Shown in pieces: positions 1 to 9,007 of a stretch of DNA of 64,000 bases. The first letter of the stretch is position 1. Every line of letters starts with the position of its first letter. The stretch comes from Pirellulaceae bacterium (GTDB lineage Bacteria > Planctomycetota > Planctomycetia > Pirellulales > Pirellulaceae), in contig BPJU01000003.1 of assembly GCA_026004775.1 (NCBI GenBank), positions 346,041 through 410,040 on the forward strand. Direction: 5' to 3'. The translations under genes and the position numbers were made by a program. The notes beneath the pieces are model-generated. The model searched no databases. It was not told the origin of the DNA and worked only from the letters and a program-made list of their open reading frames with translations.

Positions 1-527
1 GGAAGCCGTGCCAATGCGATGGCGAACAAGGTCTTCTGCACATTGTCAAAAACCGCCAGCCGATCATAAAACGCAAACGAAAGATCGGGCAGGCCTCGGT
101 CGTCCGGCGGCGCGTTGGGCAGGTGCTCCGTGTAACGGACCACGTCATAGCCGGCATAGCCCACAGCTCCCCCACAAAACGGGGGAAGTTCTGCCAAGTG
201 AGCCGCCCGCCAGCGATAGACCCGCTCACGCAGGAATTCCAGCGGGTCGTCCGATTCGCGCGCACAACTACCTTGTCGGCCACGCACCACCACGCGGTTG
301 CCCCAAGCCAACACCTCCTCGTACGGTTCGGTCGCCAGAATGCTATACCGCCCTACCTTTTCACCTCCGATGACGCTTTCAAACAAGCAAGCCGGCGAGC
401 CGCTATCCAACCGGACGAACGCCAATACCGGGGTGAGGCCGTCGCTCAGCAGTCGGCGATAGACCGGCACAGCCGAATAAGACCGGGCCAAAGCGGCGAA
501 CTGTTCAAATGTGGGGTAATGCTTCAT
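1..527 (-). CDS. trpE: anthranilate synthase component I, N-terminal part (cut by window edge)
   Basis: Reading the minus strand from the ATG at 527 gives about 175 residues before the window edge. They match the TrpE N-terminal domain: an early LFESVIGGEKVGRYS block and a later GGAVGYAGYDVVRYTE block followed by GLPD and FYDRLAVFDN. In this family the N-terminal block carries the tryptophan feedback site, and the enzyme makes anthranilate from chorismate with a glutamine amidotransferase partner. The catalytic C-terminal half lies outside the window. An in-frame stop sits a few codons upstream of this ATG, and a short tandem repeat covers the leader. PabB is the main alternative, but the N-terminal block fits TrpE better. 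Confidence 0.9.
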   Translation of the reverse strand, partial: MKHYPTFEQFAALARSYSAVPVYRRLLSDGLTPVLAFVRLDSGSPACLFESVIGGEKVGRYSILATEPYEEVLAWGNRVVVRGRQGSCARESDDPLEFLRERVYRWRAAHLAELPPFCGGAVGYAGYDVVRYTEHLPNAPPDDRGLPDLSFAFYDRLAVFDNVQKTLFAIALARL

Positions 528-549
528 ACACAAGCGTCATACACAAGCG
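524..549. repeat. short tandem repeat in the trpE leader
   Basis: The 13-base unit CATACACAAGCGT occurs twice in a row just before the trpE start on the minus strand. The duplication repeats the ATG context in a different frame. It may be a simple slippage event. Confidence 0.6.
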
Positions 550-922
550 TAGTGTGGACCGAGCTTCGTCGTCCCTTTGCTATTCAGGCACAACTGGCCC
601 GTTTTCCCGCGCCCGGTGGCCTTCCGGCCAGAGTAGCAATCGCACATCAACTCGACAACGGTACCGGCTGGCCCACGCCTGACCGACTCCGGGACCAATA
701 TGGGGCTGAGGGCCGCGCGGCCGAGCGACGCCGGGCAAGCTGAGCTTGACAGCCGGGGGCTACGCAATAGAATCCACCGGAGAGCCTGTTTCGAGCGCTT
801 ATATGGGGCAACCGGAACTGATTCCGAATAGAGAATCTCGCGTGGCTGCGTGCTCGGTCAAACGCCTGTTGCGTGCTGCTGGGATACATTGCGACACGTG
901 ATATGATGCCAGGAGACTTGCC
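550..922. other. intergenic, no gene recognised
   Basis: This stretch lies between the divergent trpE and mcsA. Reading frames in it have no family-like composition. No clear promoter hexamers, RNA gene or terminator was seen. Confidence 0.5.
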
Positions 923-1429
923 GTGAAGTGTCAGCGTTGTGATAAACGGGCCACTTTCCATATCACGGAGTTGACCGGAGCCAATGGTCATAAGGAAATC
1001 CACTTGTGTGAAGTCTGTATCAGCAGTTATTTACACGATCCTGCCTCCAATAAAGCCACTTCGGGCACCATCCAGAATGTCGGGCCTCAGGCGTTCAAAA
1101 TGGCGCAGACGGCCGAAGAGCTGGCCGAGCTCGACCAGAAATGCTGCCCGGTGTGCGGCATGGCGTTCTATGAATTCCGGCAGGCTGGGCGATTGGGTTG
1201 CCCGCACGATTATGTCTGTTTCGAGCGGGAGCTGGAGCCGTTGTTGGGCAGTATCCACGGCAAGACCCGGCATACCGGCAAGACTCCGCGATTGGGGCGC
1301 GTGACGACCGAAGCGCAAACACAGTTGATCCGGTTGCGGCGCGAGATGCACGAGGCGGTGCAGTGTGAAGATTATGAAAGGGCCGGCCGCCTGCGCGATC
1401 AGATACGCCGGTTGGAAGAGCAGTGTTGA
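923..1429 (+). CDS. mcsA: McsA-like zinc-finger/UVR-domain protein, activator of protein arginine kinase
   Basis: The 168-residue product has CxxC pairs at C3/C6, C29/C32 and C75/C78, with C93 and C99 after them. A UVR (UvrB/UvrC) helical motif lies at about residues 133-166. This is the McsA layout. In Firmicutes McsA binds zinc and activates the arginine kinase McsB. A GTG start is chosen because AGGAG lies seven bases upstream at 911-915. The gene is followed 120 bases later by mcsB on the same strand, which supports the call. No ctsR or clpC is adjacent, unlike the Bacillus operon. Confidence 0.88.
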   Translation: MKCQRCDKRATFHITELTGANGHKEIHLCEVCISSYLHDPASNKATSGTIQNVGPQAFKMAQTAEELAELDQKCCPVCGMAFYEFRQAGRLGCPHDYVCFERELEPLLGSIHGKTRHTGKTPRLGRVTTEAQTQLIRLRREMHEAVQCEDYERAGRLRDQIRRLEEQC

Positions 1430-1549
1430 TCACCCAGCAACGGAACCTGCCGTTAACCGCCGGCGTCACCTATCGTACAATGAAACAAGGGGTGGTCGAC
1501 AGCATGACGAGGCCAGCGCCTGCCGCGTGGCCGGCAGGGGACAAGGCAT

Positions 1550-2617
1550 ATGGACAGGGCGGCAATGCTCCAGCAATTGGCGGGACGATGCGGGCCGTGG
1601 CTGGTGGGTGACGGCCCCGAATCGGACATCGTCGTCAGTACGCGCATCCGGCTGGCCCGGAACCTGGCACAATTCCCGTTCGTGCGACGGTGCTCGCCCC
1701 AAGATCGCGCCGCCATCGAGAAAACCATCCGGGACCGCTTCCAAAACGTCGAACAACTCCGCCAACTGATCTACATCGATGTGGATGAACTTTCGGATGT
1801 CGACCGCCAGTTCCTCATGGAACGGCAACTCATCAGCCGCGAACTGGCGGAAGGCACCGGGCAGCGCGGCGTAGCTATCGATCCGGACGAACGCTTCAGC
1901 GTGATGGTCAACGAGGAAGACCATCTGCGAATCCAGGTGATGGCCAGCGGTCTGAATCCGCAGGTCGCCTGGGAACAGATCAACGCCATCGACGACTTGA
2001 TCGGCCAACAAGTCGTGTACGCGTTCCATCGGCGGCTTGGTTATCTTACGGCGTGCCCCACCAATGTCGGCACCGGAATGCGGGTCAGTATCATGATCCA
2101 CCTGCCGGCTATGGTGATGACCGAAGAGATCCAGCGGGTCTTCCGCAGCTTCCAAAAAATGGGTTTGGCCGTGCGGGGCCTGTACGGCGAAGGCACGCAA
2201 CCGCGCGGCGACTTCTACCAGATCAGTAACCAAATCACTCTGGGACGAAGCGAAAAAGAACTGATCGACCAGGTGGTGGAGGTGGCACGCGTCTGTATTC
2301 AGTGGGAGCGCAGGGCGCGTGAGGCACTGTTGCGCAGCAACGACAAGAGCGTGCAGGATGCCATCAGCCGCGCCTACGCCATCCTGCAAACCACCCACAC
2401 CATCTCCAGCGAAGAAACGATGGAGCTGTTGTCGCGTGTGCGCATGGGCGTCAGTCTCGGACTGATCGAAGACGTGCCGATCACGGTTCTCAATAAACTG
2501 TTTATCCACACCCAGCCGGCCCATCTGCAAAAGATTCGCGGGATCCGGTTGGATACGTCCGACCGGAATGTGGAGCGAGCCAGTTACTTGAAGGAACATC
2601 TGGCCAAACAACGATGA
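1550..2617 (+). CDS. mcsB: protein arginine kinase McsB
   Basis: The 355-residue product belongs to the ATP:guanido phosphotransferase family. Visible family marks are the STRIRLARNL block at about residues 30-39, the NEEDH loop at 121-125 and the CPTNVGTG catalytic-cysteine loop with C169. McsB phosphorylates arginines on proteins and, in Firmicutes, marks them for ClpCP. A purine-rich GGGGACAAGG lies just before the ATG. The gene sits directly after mcsA as in most genomes that carry the pair. The length is normal and no catalytic residue is obviously missing. Confidence 0.93.
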   Translation: MDRAAMLQQLAGRCGPWLVGDGPESDIVVSTRIRLARNLAQFPFVRRCSPQDRAAIEKTIRDRFQNVEQLRQLIYIDVDELSDVDRQFLMERQLISRELAEGTGQRGVAIDPDERFSVMVNEEDHLRIQVMASGLNPQVAWEQINAIDDLIGQQVVYAFHRRLGYLTACPTNVGTGMRVSIMIHLPAMVMTEEIQRVFRSFQKMGLAVRGLYGEGTQPRGDFYQISNQITLGRSEKELIDQVVEVARVCIQWERRAREALLRSNDKSVQDAISRAYAILQTTHTISSEETMELLSRVRMGVSLGLIEDVPITVLNKLFIHTQPAHLQKIRGIRLDTSDRNVERASYLKEHLAKQR

Positions 2618-2689
2618 TCGAGCCGGGCGGGAAAGTGGGAACCGATCGCGGCCCGCATCGCACGCGGCAAGCCGACGCAGGGTGCCGCC

Positions 2690-3850
2690 ATGAACGTCGC
2701 CAGCTTTCGACAACAAATGCCGGTGGCACGCCGGTGGGCTTATTTCGACCACGCAGCCGTTGCCCCTCTGCCCCAGCCGGCTCGAGTAGCCGTCGAACAG
2801 TGGGCCGCCGAAGCCGCCGAAGAAGGCGATACCCGCTGGCCCCAATGGGCCGCGCGGCTGGAACAGGTACGGCACCGAGCCGCCGAACTGGTCGGTGCCC
2901 ACCCCGATGAAATCGCCTTCGTCTCCAACACCACCAGCGGTATCAACCTGATCGCGGAAGCCTTCCCGTGGAAAAACGGCGATAACGTGGTGGTACCGGC
3001 CAATGAGTTCCCGTCCAATATCTATCCATGGATGAATCTGGAGCGCCGCGGCGTCAAAGCCCGACTCGTTCCCGTCCACCGCAGTCAGTCGCTGATACCG
3101 CAATTGGAAGCTGCCTGCGACCGCCATACCCGCCTGGTCGCTCTCAGTTGGGTATCGTACGCCGACGGCTGGCGGGTGGATTTGGATGAGTTGGCGGAAT
3201 TCGCCAAACGCCGAGGCATCGAGCTGCTTCTGGACGCCATTCAAGGATTGGGACTGTTGCCGATCGACCTGGGACATTATCCGATCGACTATCTTGTGGC
3301 CGACGGCCATAAATGGATGCTGGGCCCCGAAGGAGCCGGCATCCTGTATATCCGCCGCGAGCGTCTGGATCAGCTCCAGCCCCTGAACGTCGGCTGGCAC
3401 AGTGTGGTGCATGCCCACGACTTCAGCCGTATCGATCCGGCGTGGCGCCCGGATGCGGCACGCTACGAAGGCGGCTCGCCCAATATGGCCGGCTGCCTGG
3501 CACTGGGAGCCAGCCTGGACCTGCTGGCTTCGTTCGGGCTATCCAAAGACCAGTCGCCCCTTGCCGACTACGTGCTGGAGCTATTGGAAGAGCTGGCGCG
3601 TCGCATCCGACATGTGGGGGGACAGGTGGTGAGCACCTGGGCGCCGCAGAATCGCTCCGGCATCCTGGCGTTCCGTTTGCCGCAGGTCGATTTGGCCTTT
3701 GCCCGTCGCTCGTTCCTTGCCCAGGGTGTTGTTTTAAGTGCCCGCAACGGAGCACTACGCATCAGCCCACACGCCTACTGCGACCAGGAAGACGTGAACC
3801 GATTCACCGACGCACTGGAACGGCTCTGTACGGCCCCGGCCGCCTCTTGA
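2690..3850 (+). CDS. class V aminotransferase (cysteine desulfurase-like, PLP-dependent)
   Basis: The 386-residue product is a fold-type I PLP enzyme. The ADGHKWMLGPEG motif gives the Schiff-base lysine as K208, and D182 and Q185 in LLDAIQG fit the cofactor contacts. The N-terminal FDHAAVAPLP block and the SNTTSGIN loop are typical of class V. Activity could be cysteine desulfurase, selenocysteine lyase or isopenicillin-N-epimerase-like, and the sequence alone does not decide. No SufE/SufU or NifU partner is adjacent. It follows mcsB after 72 bases and may be co-transcribed. Confidence 0.85.
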   Translation: MNVASFRQQMPVARRWAYFDHAAVAPLPQPARVAVEQWAAEAAEEGDTRWPQWAARLEQVRHRAAELVGAHPDEIAFVSNTTSGINLIAEAFPWKNGDNVVVPANEFPSNIYPWMNLERRGVKARLVPVHRSQSLIPQLEAACDRHTRLVALSWVSYADGWRVDLDELAEFAKRRGIELLLDAIQGLGLLPIDLGHYPIDYLVADGHKWMLGPEGAGILYIRRERLDQLQPLNVGWHSVVHAHDFSRIDPAWRPDAARYEGGSPNMAGCLALGASLDLLASFGLSKDQSPLADYVLELLEELARRIRHVGGQVVSTWAPQNRSGILAFRLPQVDLAFARRSFLAQGVVLSARNGALRISPHAYCDQEDVNRFTDALERLCTAPAAS

Positions 3851-3937
3851 CCGCAGCCGATGCGCGACCGACCGCACCCGCCGGCCAACTTCCCCCACCC
3901 GACCCGAAGGTCAGGCAATCGTCACCCTCAAGCGCGA

Positions 3938-4162
3938 TTAATCCTGTTCGCGCAACGTCATCCAACTGAGCACGCCCAGGCCGGCGGCACACAATATGAA
4001 AACGACGTCCATCACAACGTTCATGGTGGCGTATGGAGCCAATGAACCGCCGACAAATTGCAGTATCAAGTGCACCAAAAAGATGAGAAAGACGAGAATC
4101 GAAACCACGATTCCCGCCATGCACAAGACTTTCGGCATGCCAACCGTCCCCACGGTGCTCAT
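3938..4162 (-). CDS. small two-helix membrane protein, unknown function
   Basis: The 74-residue product has two hydrophobic stretches, at roughly residues 13-37 and 46-66, with a short charged C-terminus (LREQD). It lies head to tail upstream of coaD on the same strand, about 66 bases away from the coaD stop. No family was recognised. An internal methionine at residue 9 is an alternative start. The composition and two clear membrane segments make a real gene likely. Confidence 0.6.
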   Translation of the reverse strand: MSTVGTVGMPKVLCMAGIVVSILVFLIFLVHLILQFVGGSLAPYATMNVVMDVVFILCAAGLGVLSWMTLREQD

Positions 4163-4227
4163 CTCACTGCTGCCCGGCTAACTCCTCAAGCTGCCCATTA
4201 TAATTGCCCGTAACGGCGTGTCACCTG

Positions 4228-4734
4228 TTATCCGGGCGGCGGCGGGCCCAGCCGGGCCCGTAACCAAGGAATCACTTCCGGTGGAACAAATTTCGCCAAT
4301 AATTCGTCCGATGCCAACGGGGCGATCTGTTTGATCAGCGAACTGGAGACGTGGGCTACATTGGCGTCGGCCATCAGGAAAACGGTTTCCACTTGCGGGT
4401 CTAAGCGGCGGTTGGCCATCATCATGGTGAACTCGGCCGCAATATCGGTTAACGGACGTACACCACGGATCATCACCCGCGCCCCACATTGGCGCACGAA
4501 CCCGACCGCCAAACCGCTAAACGTAGCCACCTCGACGTTGCCAAACCGAGCCGTCACCTGCCGCAGGATCTGGAGCCGCTCTTCCGGTGTAAAAAGTGCC
4601 TGTTTTTCCACATTGATACCGATGCCGACGATCAGCTTGTCCACTAGGCGACTGGCACGTTCGATAATATCCAGATGTCCCCAGGTAACCGGGTCGAATG
4701 AACCGGTGTAGACGGCCAGTCTCGGCTCGGCCAT
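4228..4734 (-). CDS. coaD: pantetheine-phosphate adenylyltransferase
   Basis: CoaD transfers AMP from ATP to 4'-phosphopantetheine, the fourth step of coenzyme A synthesis. The product shows the nucleotidyltransferase signature YTGSFDPVTWGHLDII near its N-terminus and the VSSSLIKQIA block near residue 130, both diagnostic. The start at 4734 is preferred over the ATG six codons upstream, because GGGGAG sits just before 4734 and nothing similar precedes the other. The length of 168 residues is normal for the family. Confidence 0.95.
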   Translation of the reverse strand: MAEPRLAVYTGSFDPVTWGHLDIIERASRLVDKLIVGIGINVEKQALFTPEERLQILRQVTARFGNVEVATFSGLAVGFVRQCGARVMIRGVRPLTDIAAEFTMMMANRRLDPQVETVFLMADANVAHVSSSLIKQIAPLASDELLAKFVPPEVIPWLRARLGPPPPG

Positions 4735-4829
4735 CTGCTCTCCCCTGCTCATAGGCGGCGCGACAAGGCCAACGGCTCCCCATGCCGCCTGCTAGGCTAA
4801 CGCGTCCGGCAGGTTGGGGCAAGCCGTCG

Positions 4830-5594
4830 TCACGCTGAGCGGCGCAGCACGGAATGCATTCCTGCTACCGGCTCCAGATGGGCTGCCTGGGCCAACACGA
4901 CTCGGCTCAACAGTGCCACCTGGAACATCTCTTTGCTGCGGCATGCGGCGGCCCACCGGAAGAGACTCCTGGCTATCGCGGCCAGATCCACCGACTCCTG
5001 AAGGGCGCGCCCCACGTCGAAACTCACATGTACCGCGTCGCGGTGCCGGACCAGTTGGGCGATCCGCCACCGCAACGATCGGCTCCCGCCCCACCACCAC
5101 GGAATAGACTTTCCGACCACCGCGTGCACCGGTGCATACCAAATGCCGAAGCGAGCGGACAACGGACGGAGTGCCCATCGCGCCTCTTTGTGACCGAGGT
5201 GGGCGGCAGCCGGCCCGCGAACGACCCGAATCCGATGGCGTACCAACACGTCCATCTCCATAAGGGGATGTGCACTTCGAAGCGCCAGCACCTCGAAATC
5301 GACACCGTAAGCAGCCGCCCATTGCCTGGCCTCGCTCAAGCCGGCCACCAAACAGCGGCGACTCTCAGCCCACTGCTCACCTGCCAACACCGCAAATTCA
5401 TGAATCGGTCCGGACGCCATCACACGCCGTATCAACCAGTCCTCGTGCCAATCGGCAACAGCCCATGTGATCGGAACCGAGTACTGCTCGGCGGCCTGGA
5501 GCAATCGTTCAAGAAGTTTTTGTCGTGGGAGAGCCCCTGGTTCGGATGGCGACAGGTGAGGAACGTCCACCGAGAAACTCAACATCCGTGTCAC
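4830..5594 (-). CDS. NodB-homology/polysaccharide-deacetylase-like protein, divergent
   Basis: The 254-residue product begins with a FSVDVPHL strand that resembles the first metal-binding motif of NodB-fold deacetylases. It has a late HVSFDVG segment that could be the C-terminal barrel strand. The HxxxH metal ligands of active enzymes are not evident, so activity is doubtful. No signal peptide is seen. It lies between the prenyltransferase-repeat gene and coaD on the same strand. The family assignment is tentative, and a plain hypothetical protein is the alternative. Confidence 0.5.
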   Translation of the reverse strand: MTRMLSFSVDVPHLSPSEPGALPRQKLLERLLQAAEQYSVPITWAVADWHEDWLIRRVMASGPIHEFAVLAGEQWAESRRCLVAGLSEARQWAAAYGVDFEVLALRSAHPLMEMDVLVRHRIRVVRGPAAAHLGHKEARWALRPLSARFGIWYAPVHAVVGKSIPWWWGGSRSLRWRIAQLVRHRDAVHVSFDVGRALQESVDLAAIARSLFRWAAACRSKEMFQVALLSRVVLAQAAHLEPVAGMHSVLRRSA

Positions 5595-5729
5595 TCCTTT
5601 GTGCCTCCGTTGCGCTACCTCTTACGCCAATCTCCCTCCTTCAAAGATCGGCACTGCCCCGTCCCCCTCTGAACGCCGTATCAGCCGGCCGTCAACCTCT
5701 CCCCAGCCGGATGCGGCGACTCGGAAGAC

Positions 5730-6782
5730 TCAACGTTGATAGATCGGCAGGTAGCCTCGATCCAACTGCAACATTATCAAGTTACAGGCTGTCACGTAAA
5801 TTTCGCCGATTTGCCCCGTCCAGTTGCCGGCGGGTGTTTGTTCCTTGACAATCCGGTCGTATAAGGCGTCTCGGAACGGCAACCACTCTTCGTCGCCCTG
5901 CCGGTAGACCACCTGGGAATAATACAAATAGGTATAGTGCCAATGGCCGAACGATTCCTGGCCGCCAGAAATGCGATAAAGGTGTTGCTTGCAGTATTTC
6001 AGCATGTCAGGCACGTGGCGGCTGTCATAATCACCGGCATTATATAAGGCGGCCAGCGCGGCGGCGGTGATCGCCGGCCGTGAATTGCCGCGGTTGCGCG
6101 AACTGTACGAGATACCCCCGTCCGGGTTCTTGCAGTTGTAGATATATTGTTTGGCCGCCTCGATCACCTCGCTGGGCACCGGAATCCCCGCATTGCGGCA
6201 ACCACGCAGCCCTTGCACCTGCGTGATCGTCGTCGAGCCTTCGTCGAAATTGTTCCCATCCGCAGCGCTGACGTATCCCCACCCACCTGCCGTCGTTTGC
6301 GCCTTGGCACTGAAATCCACGGCCCGTTTCAGCACGTCGATCAGCTCCCGCCGCCGGTCCTCGTCTTCCTCCTCGCCCAACACCTGCGACAAGAAAAGCA
6401 TGGCGAAGCCGTGGCCATAGGTATACCGATTGTCGGTCAGCGGATCGCCGATCAACCCGTTACTGCGCGACTTGCTCACCAGATAGTTCACCGCCCGGCG
6501 GATGTTCTTCGCGTACGGCCCCTGGGTGGTGGTGGAGCCGGAACACAGAAGCGCGATGCCGGCCAGAGCCGTCATGGCCGTCGGGTAATTGGCCGCCGTC
6601 CAGTGCCCCAGCGTGGCCGACTGGGTACGGGCCACCCAATCCAGCCCTGCCTTGATGGCAGCCTCCCATTTCGGATCCAACCGTGCCGCGTGACTTTTCC
6701 GCGCGGCCACCACCGCCGGCACTGCTGCCATCGAGACCACCGACCGCAGCCACCTGCGTCGATGCCAGCGCGTGTTGCCCAT
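5730..6782 (-). CDS. prenyltransferase/squalene-oxidase-repeat protein, exported
   Basis: The product has several repeats of the alpha/alpha-barrel type found in squalene cyclases and prenyltransferases, including GLIGDPLTDNRYTYGHGFA and TTAGGWGYV segments and a PDGGISYS repeat. The leader carries RRRWLRS followed by a hydrophobic stretch, so twin-arginine export is likely. The start at 6782 is chosen because GGGAGGT lies just upstream, and an ATG 17 codons earlier lacks one. At about 350 residues it is half the size of a real cyclase and lacks a DxDD-type acid motif. In planctomycetes such proteins are common and functionally undefined. Confidence 0.8.
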   Translation of the reverse strand: MGNTRWHRRRWLRSVVSMAAVPAVVAARKSHAARLDPKWEAAIKAGLDWVARTQSATLGHWTAANYPTAMTALAGIALLCSGSTTTQGPYAKNIRRAVNYLVSKSRSNGLIGDPLTDNRYTYGHGFAMLFLSQVLGEEEDEDRRRELIDVLKRAVDFSAKAQTTAGGWGYVSAADGNNFDEGSTTITQVQGLRGCRNAGIPVPSEVIEAAKQYIYNCKNPDGGISYSSRNRGNSRPAITAAALAALYNAGDYDSRHVPDMLKYCKQHLYRISGGQESFGHWHYTYLYYSQVVYRQGDEEWLPFRDALYDRIVKEQTPAGNWTGQIGEIYVTACNLIMLQLDRGYLPIYQR

Positions 6783-7069
6783 CGTTCCCGACCTCCCACC
6801 TAACCCGCTTGCGACGCGAACAATTCTCTCCACTCTTCAGCGCCCCTTATTGTCTCAAAGAATGTGTCCGGGCGTCTACAGTGATCCTCGGGCGCGATCA
6901 GGAAAATGCACGCATCCAATATCCGAAATCCTCACAACCGACTGAATATTTGAAAGTTAGACGGAAATTACCGCCTACTGGCCGAGAGTTCTCTGTGCTA
7001 CCTCGTTTGAGGAATACTCCGCCAGGGATTTAGTCGCCGATACCGCTAATCAGGTTCAATTAATCAGGT

Positions 7070-8842
7070 TCAATGACCGGTCCGTGGGATCGGGTAATTC
7101 GACCACTCCAACGCGCAACCTCGTGCCAGTTGTAATTCAGCTACAGCAGCCCACGGAGTGTTCGGCCACGTGCGAATGACGTTCTCCAGCCGCTGGACGG
7201 CTTCCTGCCAGGAGGCGGCTCCTTGAGCAGGAAGCTTTTGGGTGGGCACCAGATACAGGAGGGGTGGTTGCCCCAAGGGCAAAACCGGCGGCCGGTCATA
7301 CCGCGCCTGGTCAAGTAGGTCCAAGTATTGGCGCACCTGGAGTTCAAATAGCACCGCCTGGGCGAACATCAAGTCCCAGTCGGCTTGCCAACGAAGGTCG
7401 CTTTCGGTGCGACGTCCGTCCGCGGTGTCGGCGAGGGTTTGACGAGCCCTCTGCCAGAAGCTCAGCCAGCGGCGTGCCTGGCGTTGGGACTCCTCCCGGG
7501 CACCGCCCAGAGCACCGGCTTGCCAGGGGAACTCCCACAAAATCCGCTCCGATTGCCCAGAAGACCAGTGACGTTCGGCTTCAACCGCCAATTCCACTAT
7601 CCGCTTGCGCCAGGGAGCGTCCAGTTGTTGCTCTTGTTCCTGAAGGCTTCGCCAATCGGGCTGCATTCGATCCAGGAGTCGGCGGTCGTAGGAGCGATCG
7701 CGCCAGTCCAGCAGCAGCGATTCCTGCCCTCGGAGCATAAAGAACAGACCGCCCGTTTCGTGAGCCAACCGGCATTGTGCGTACGGGCCGAAACCGCTTG
7801 GCACAAGATCGGCTTTTCTGCCGAACGCATCGCACGGCCACCGCCGCACGAAAGCCGTTTCCGGACCACGATCGATGCGCAAGCGAGTTCCCTGCCAGAG
7901 CATCTCGGCGGCGGCCTGCCCGAAGGCAGCTTCTCGTCCCAGGAAAAATATCCGTGCCCGGCAGCGGCGAGCCGTCTGGATGACTTCCTCCAGATAACGC
8001 TGGCTGTCCTCCCACTCGCCCGCCTCGTCCGTAACCACCACGATGGCCATACTGGTTGAGTCGGCGTTTTTGGGCGCGTAGTAGCGCAGACACCCCAGCA
8101 GTGCCTCGCATAGCATCTCGTGTCCTGTCGGATCAACGTTGATGCGCCGGATCGCTGCCGCCACGGCCTCAAGATCATACACGGGACGCAACAGATGGCG
8201 ATGAAAATTCTCGCCATAACTGGTGACGACCGAACCGAGGTGGTATCCGGACTGCCTGGCCACTTCCAGCAGGTGCCCGTAGAGATCGCCCAACTGCTCT
8301 GCCACGATCTGTTGGTCATCGACCATGCTGATCGATTCGTCGAAGCACCAGACAAGCAACAGATCGCTCCGCATGAGTATGTCGGCCAATGCCCCACGCA
8401 GGCTGCTGAGAGCCGCAGCATAATCTCCACTGGATTCAAGAGCACGCGACGACAATGGGCGCGGTTCCAGCAGGCGCTCGATCGACGTTAAACCCACCGG
8501 AACGACACGATCCGAAACCCACCTGGTGCCCGGGCCCACTGTGGTCGCCGGTGGGATTGCGACGGGCAATGCCGGCTCAAATGTGTCGGCGCTTGCTTGC
8601 TCAAGTGAATCTTCCCGCGTTTCCAACCGGGGAATTTCCACCGCACGCGGTTCCTCGAGCCACTCCAGTTCGGTAGTAGCTTCGGGCAGCACCATCACCC
8701 ATCGCAACGCACGATCACCGGCGGGGCCACCCAATTTCCACCAGGCCAACGCCAGAAGCAAACCGGCATGAAACCCGGTCGATACCAGCAGGCCGATCCA
8801 CGGTTCGAGACGCACCAGCATCGTGTGGGCCCCACGGTTCAT
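7070..8842 (-). CDS. membrane-anchored von Willebrand factor A domain protein
   Basis: The protein has one N-terminal transmembrane segment (WIGLLVSTGFHAGLLLALAWW), a proline-rich linker, and a VWA domain whose metal site DESIS follows LLLVWCF about 170 residues in. The rest is a long tryptophan- and arginine-rich region of unknown fold ending in helical repeats. VWA domains bind ligands through a MIDAS metal. The partner here is unknown. The start is uncertain: ATGs at 8917, 8842 and 8821 are all in frame and none has a strong ribosome binding site. It lies tail to head between the CobA-HemD and terpenoid-repeat genes. Confidence 0.75.
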   Translation of the reverse strand: MNRGAHTMLVRLEPWIGLLVSTGFHAGLLLALAWWKLGGPAGDRALRWVMVLPEATTELEWLEEPRAVEIPRLETREDSLEQASADTFEPALPVAIPPATTVGPGTRWVSDRVVPVGLTSIERLLEPRPLSSRALESSGDYAAALSSLRGALADILMRSDLLLVWCFDESISMVDDQQIVAEQLGDLYGHLLEVARQSGYHLGSVVTSYGENFHRHLLRPVYDLEAVAAAIRRINVDPTGHEMLCEALLGCLRYYAPKNADSTSMAIVVVTDEAGEWEDSQRYLEEVIQTARRCRARIFFLGREAAFGQAAAEMLWQGTRLRIDRGPETAFVRRWPCDAFGRKADLVPSGFGPYAQCRLAHETGGLFFMLRGQESLLLDWRDRSYDRRLLDRMQPDWRSLQEQEQQLDAPWRKRIVELAVEAERHWSSGQSERILWEFPWQAGALGGAREESQRQARRWLSFWQRARQTLADTADGRRTESDLRWQADWDLMFAQAVLFELQVRQYLDLLDQARYDRPPVLPLGQPPLLYLVPTQKLPAQGAASWQEAVQRLENVIRTWPNTPWAAVAELQLARGCALEWSNYPIPRTGH

Positions 8843-9007
8843 GGCTACCGGCTGCCATGTATTATTGGCAACAAACCGTCCGTCCTGGGAAAACCTGGAC
8901 GGGCCGTCCCGGCCCAAAACAGAATTATACCCGATTCGCAGGAGACGCGCGTCGACAGCCGGACGGGCCGGACCGGCTGGCCGGCTGAGTGCCGGGGATG
9001 CACTTCG

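Noticed and set aside
1466..3418. 650-residue open frame on the minus strand
   Set aside because: It lies antisense to mcsB and the aminotransferase, both of which match known families. The frame shows no family motif and is a GC-rich shadow.
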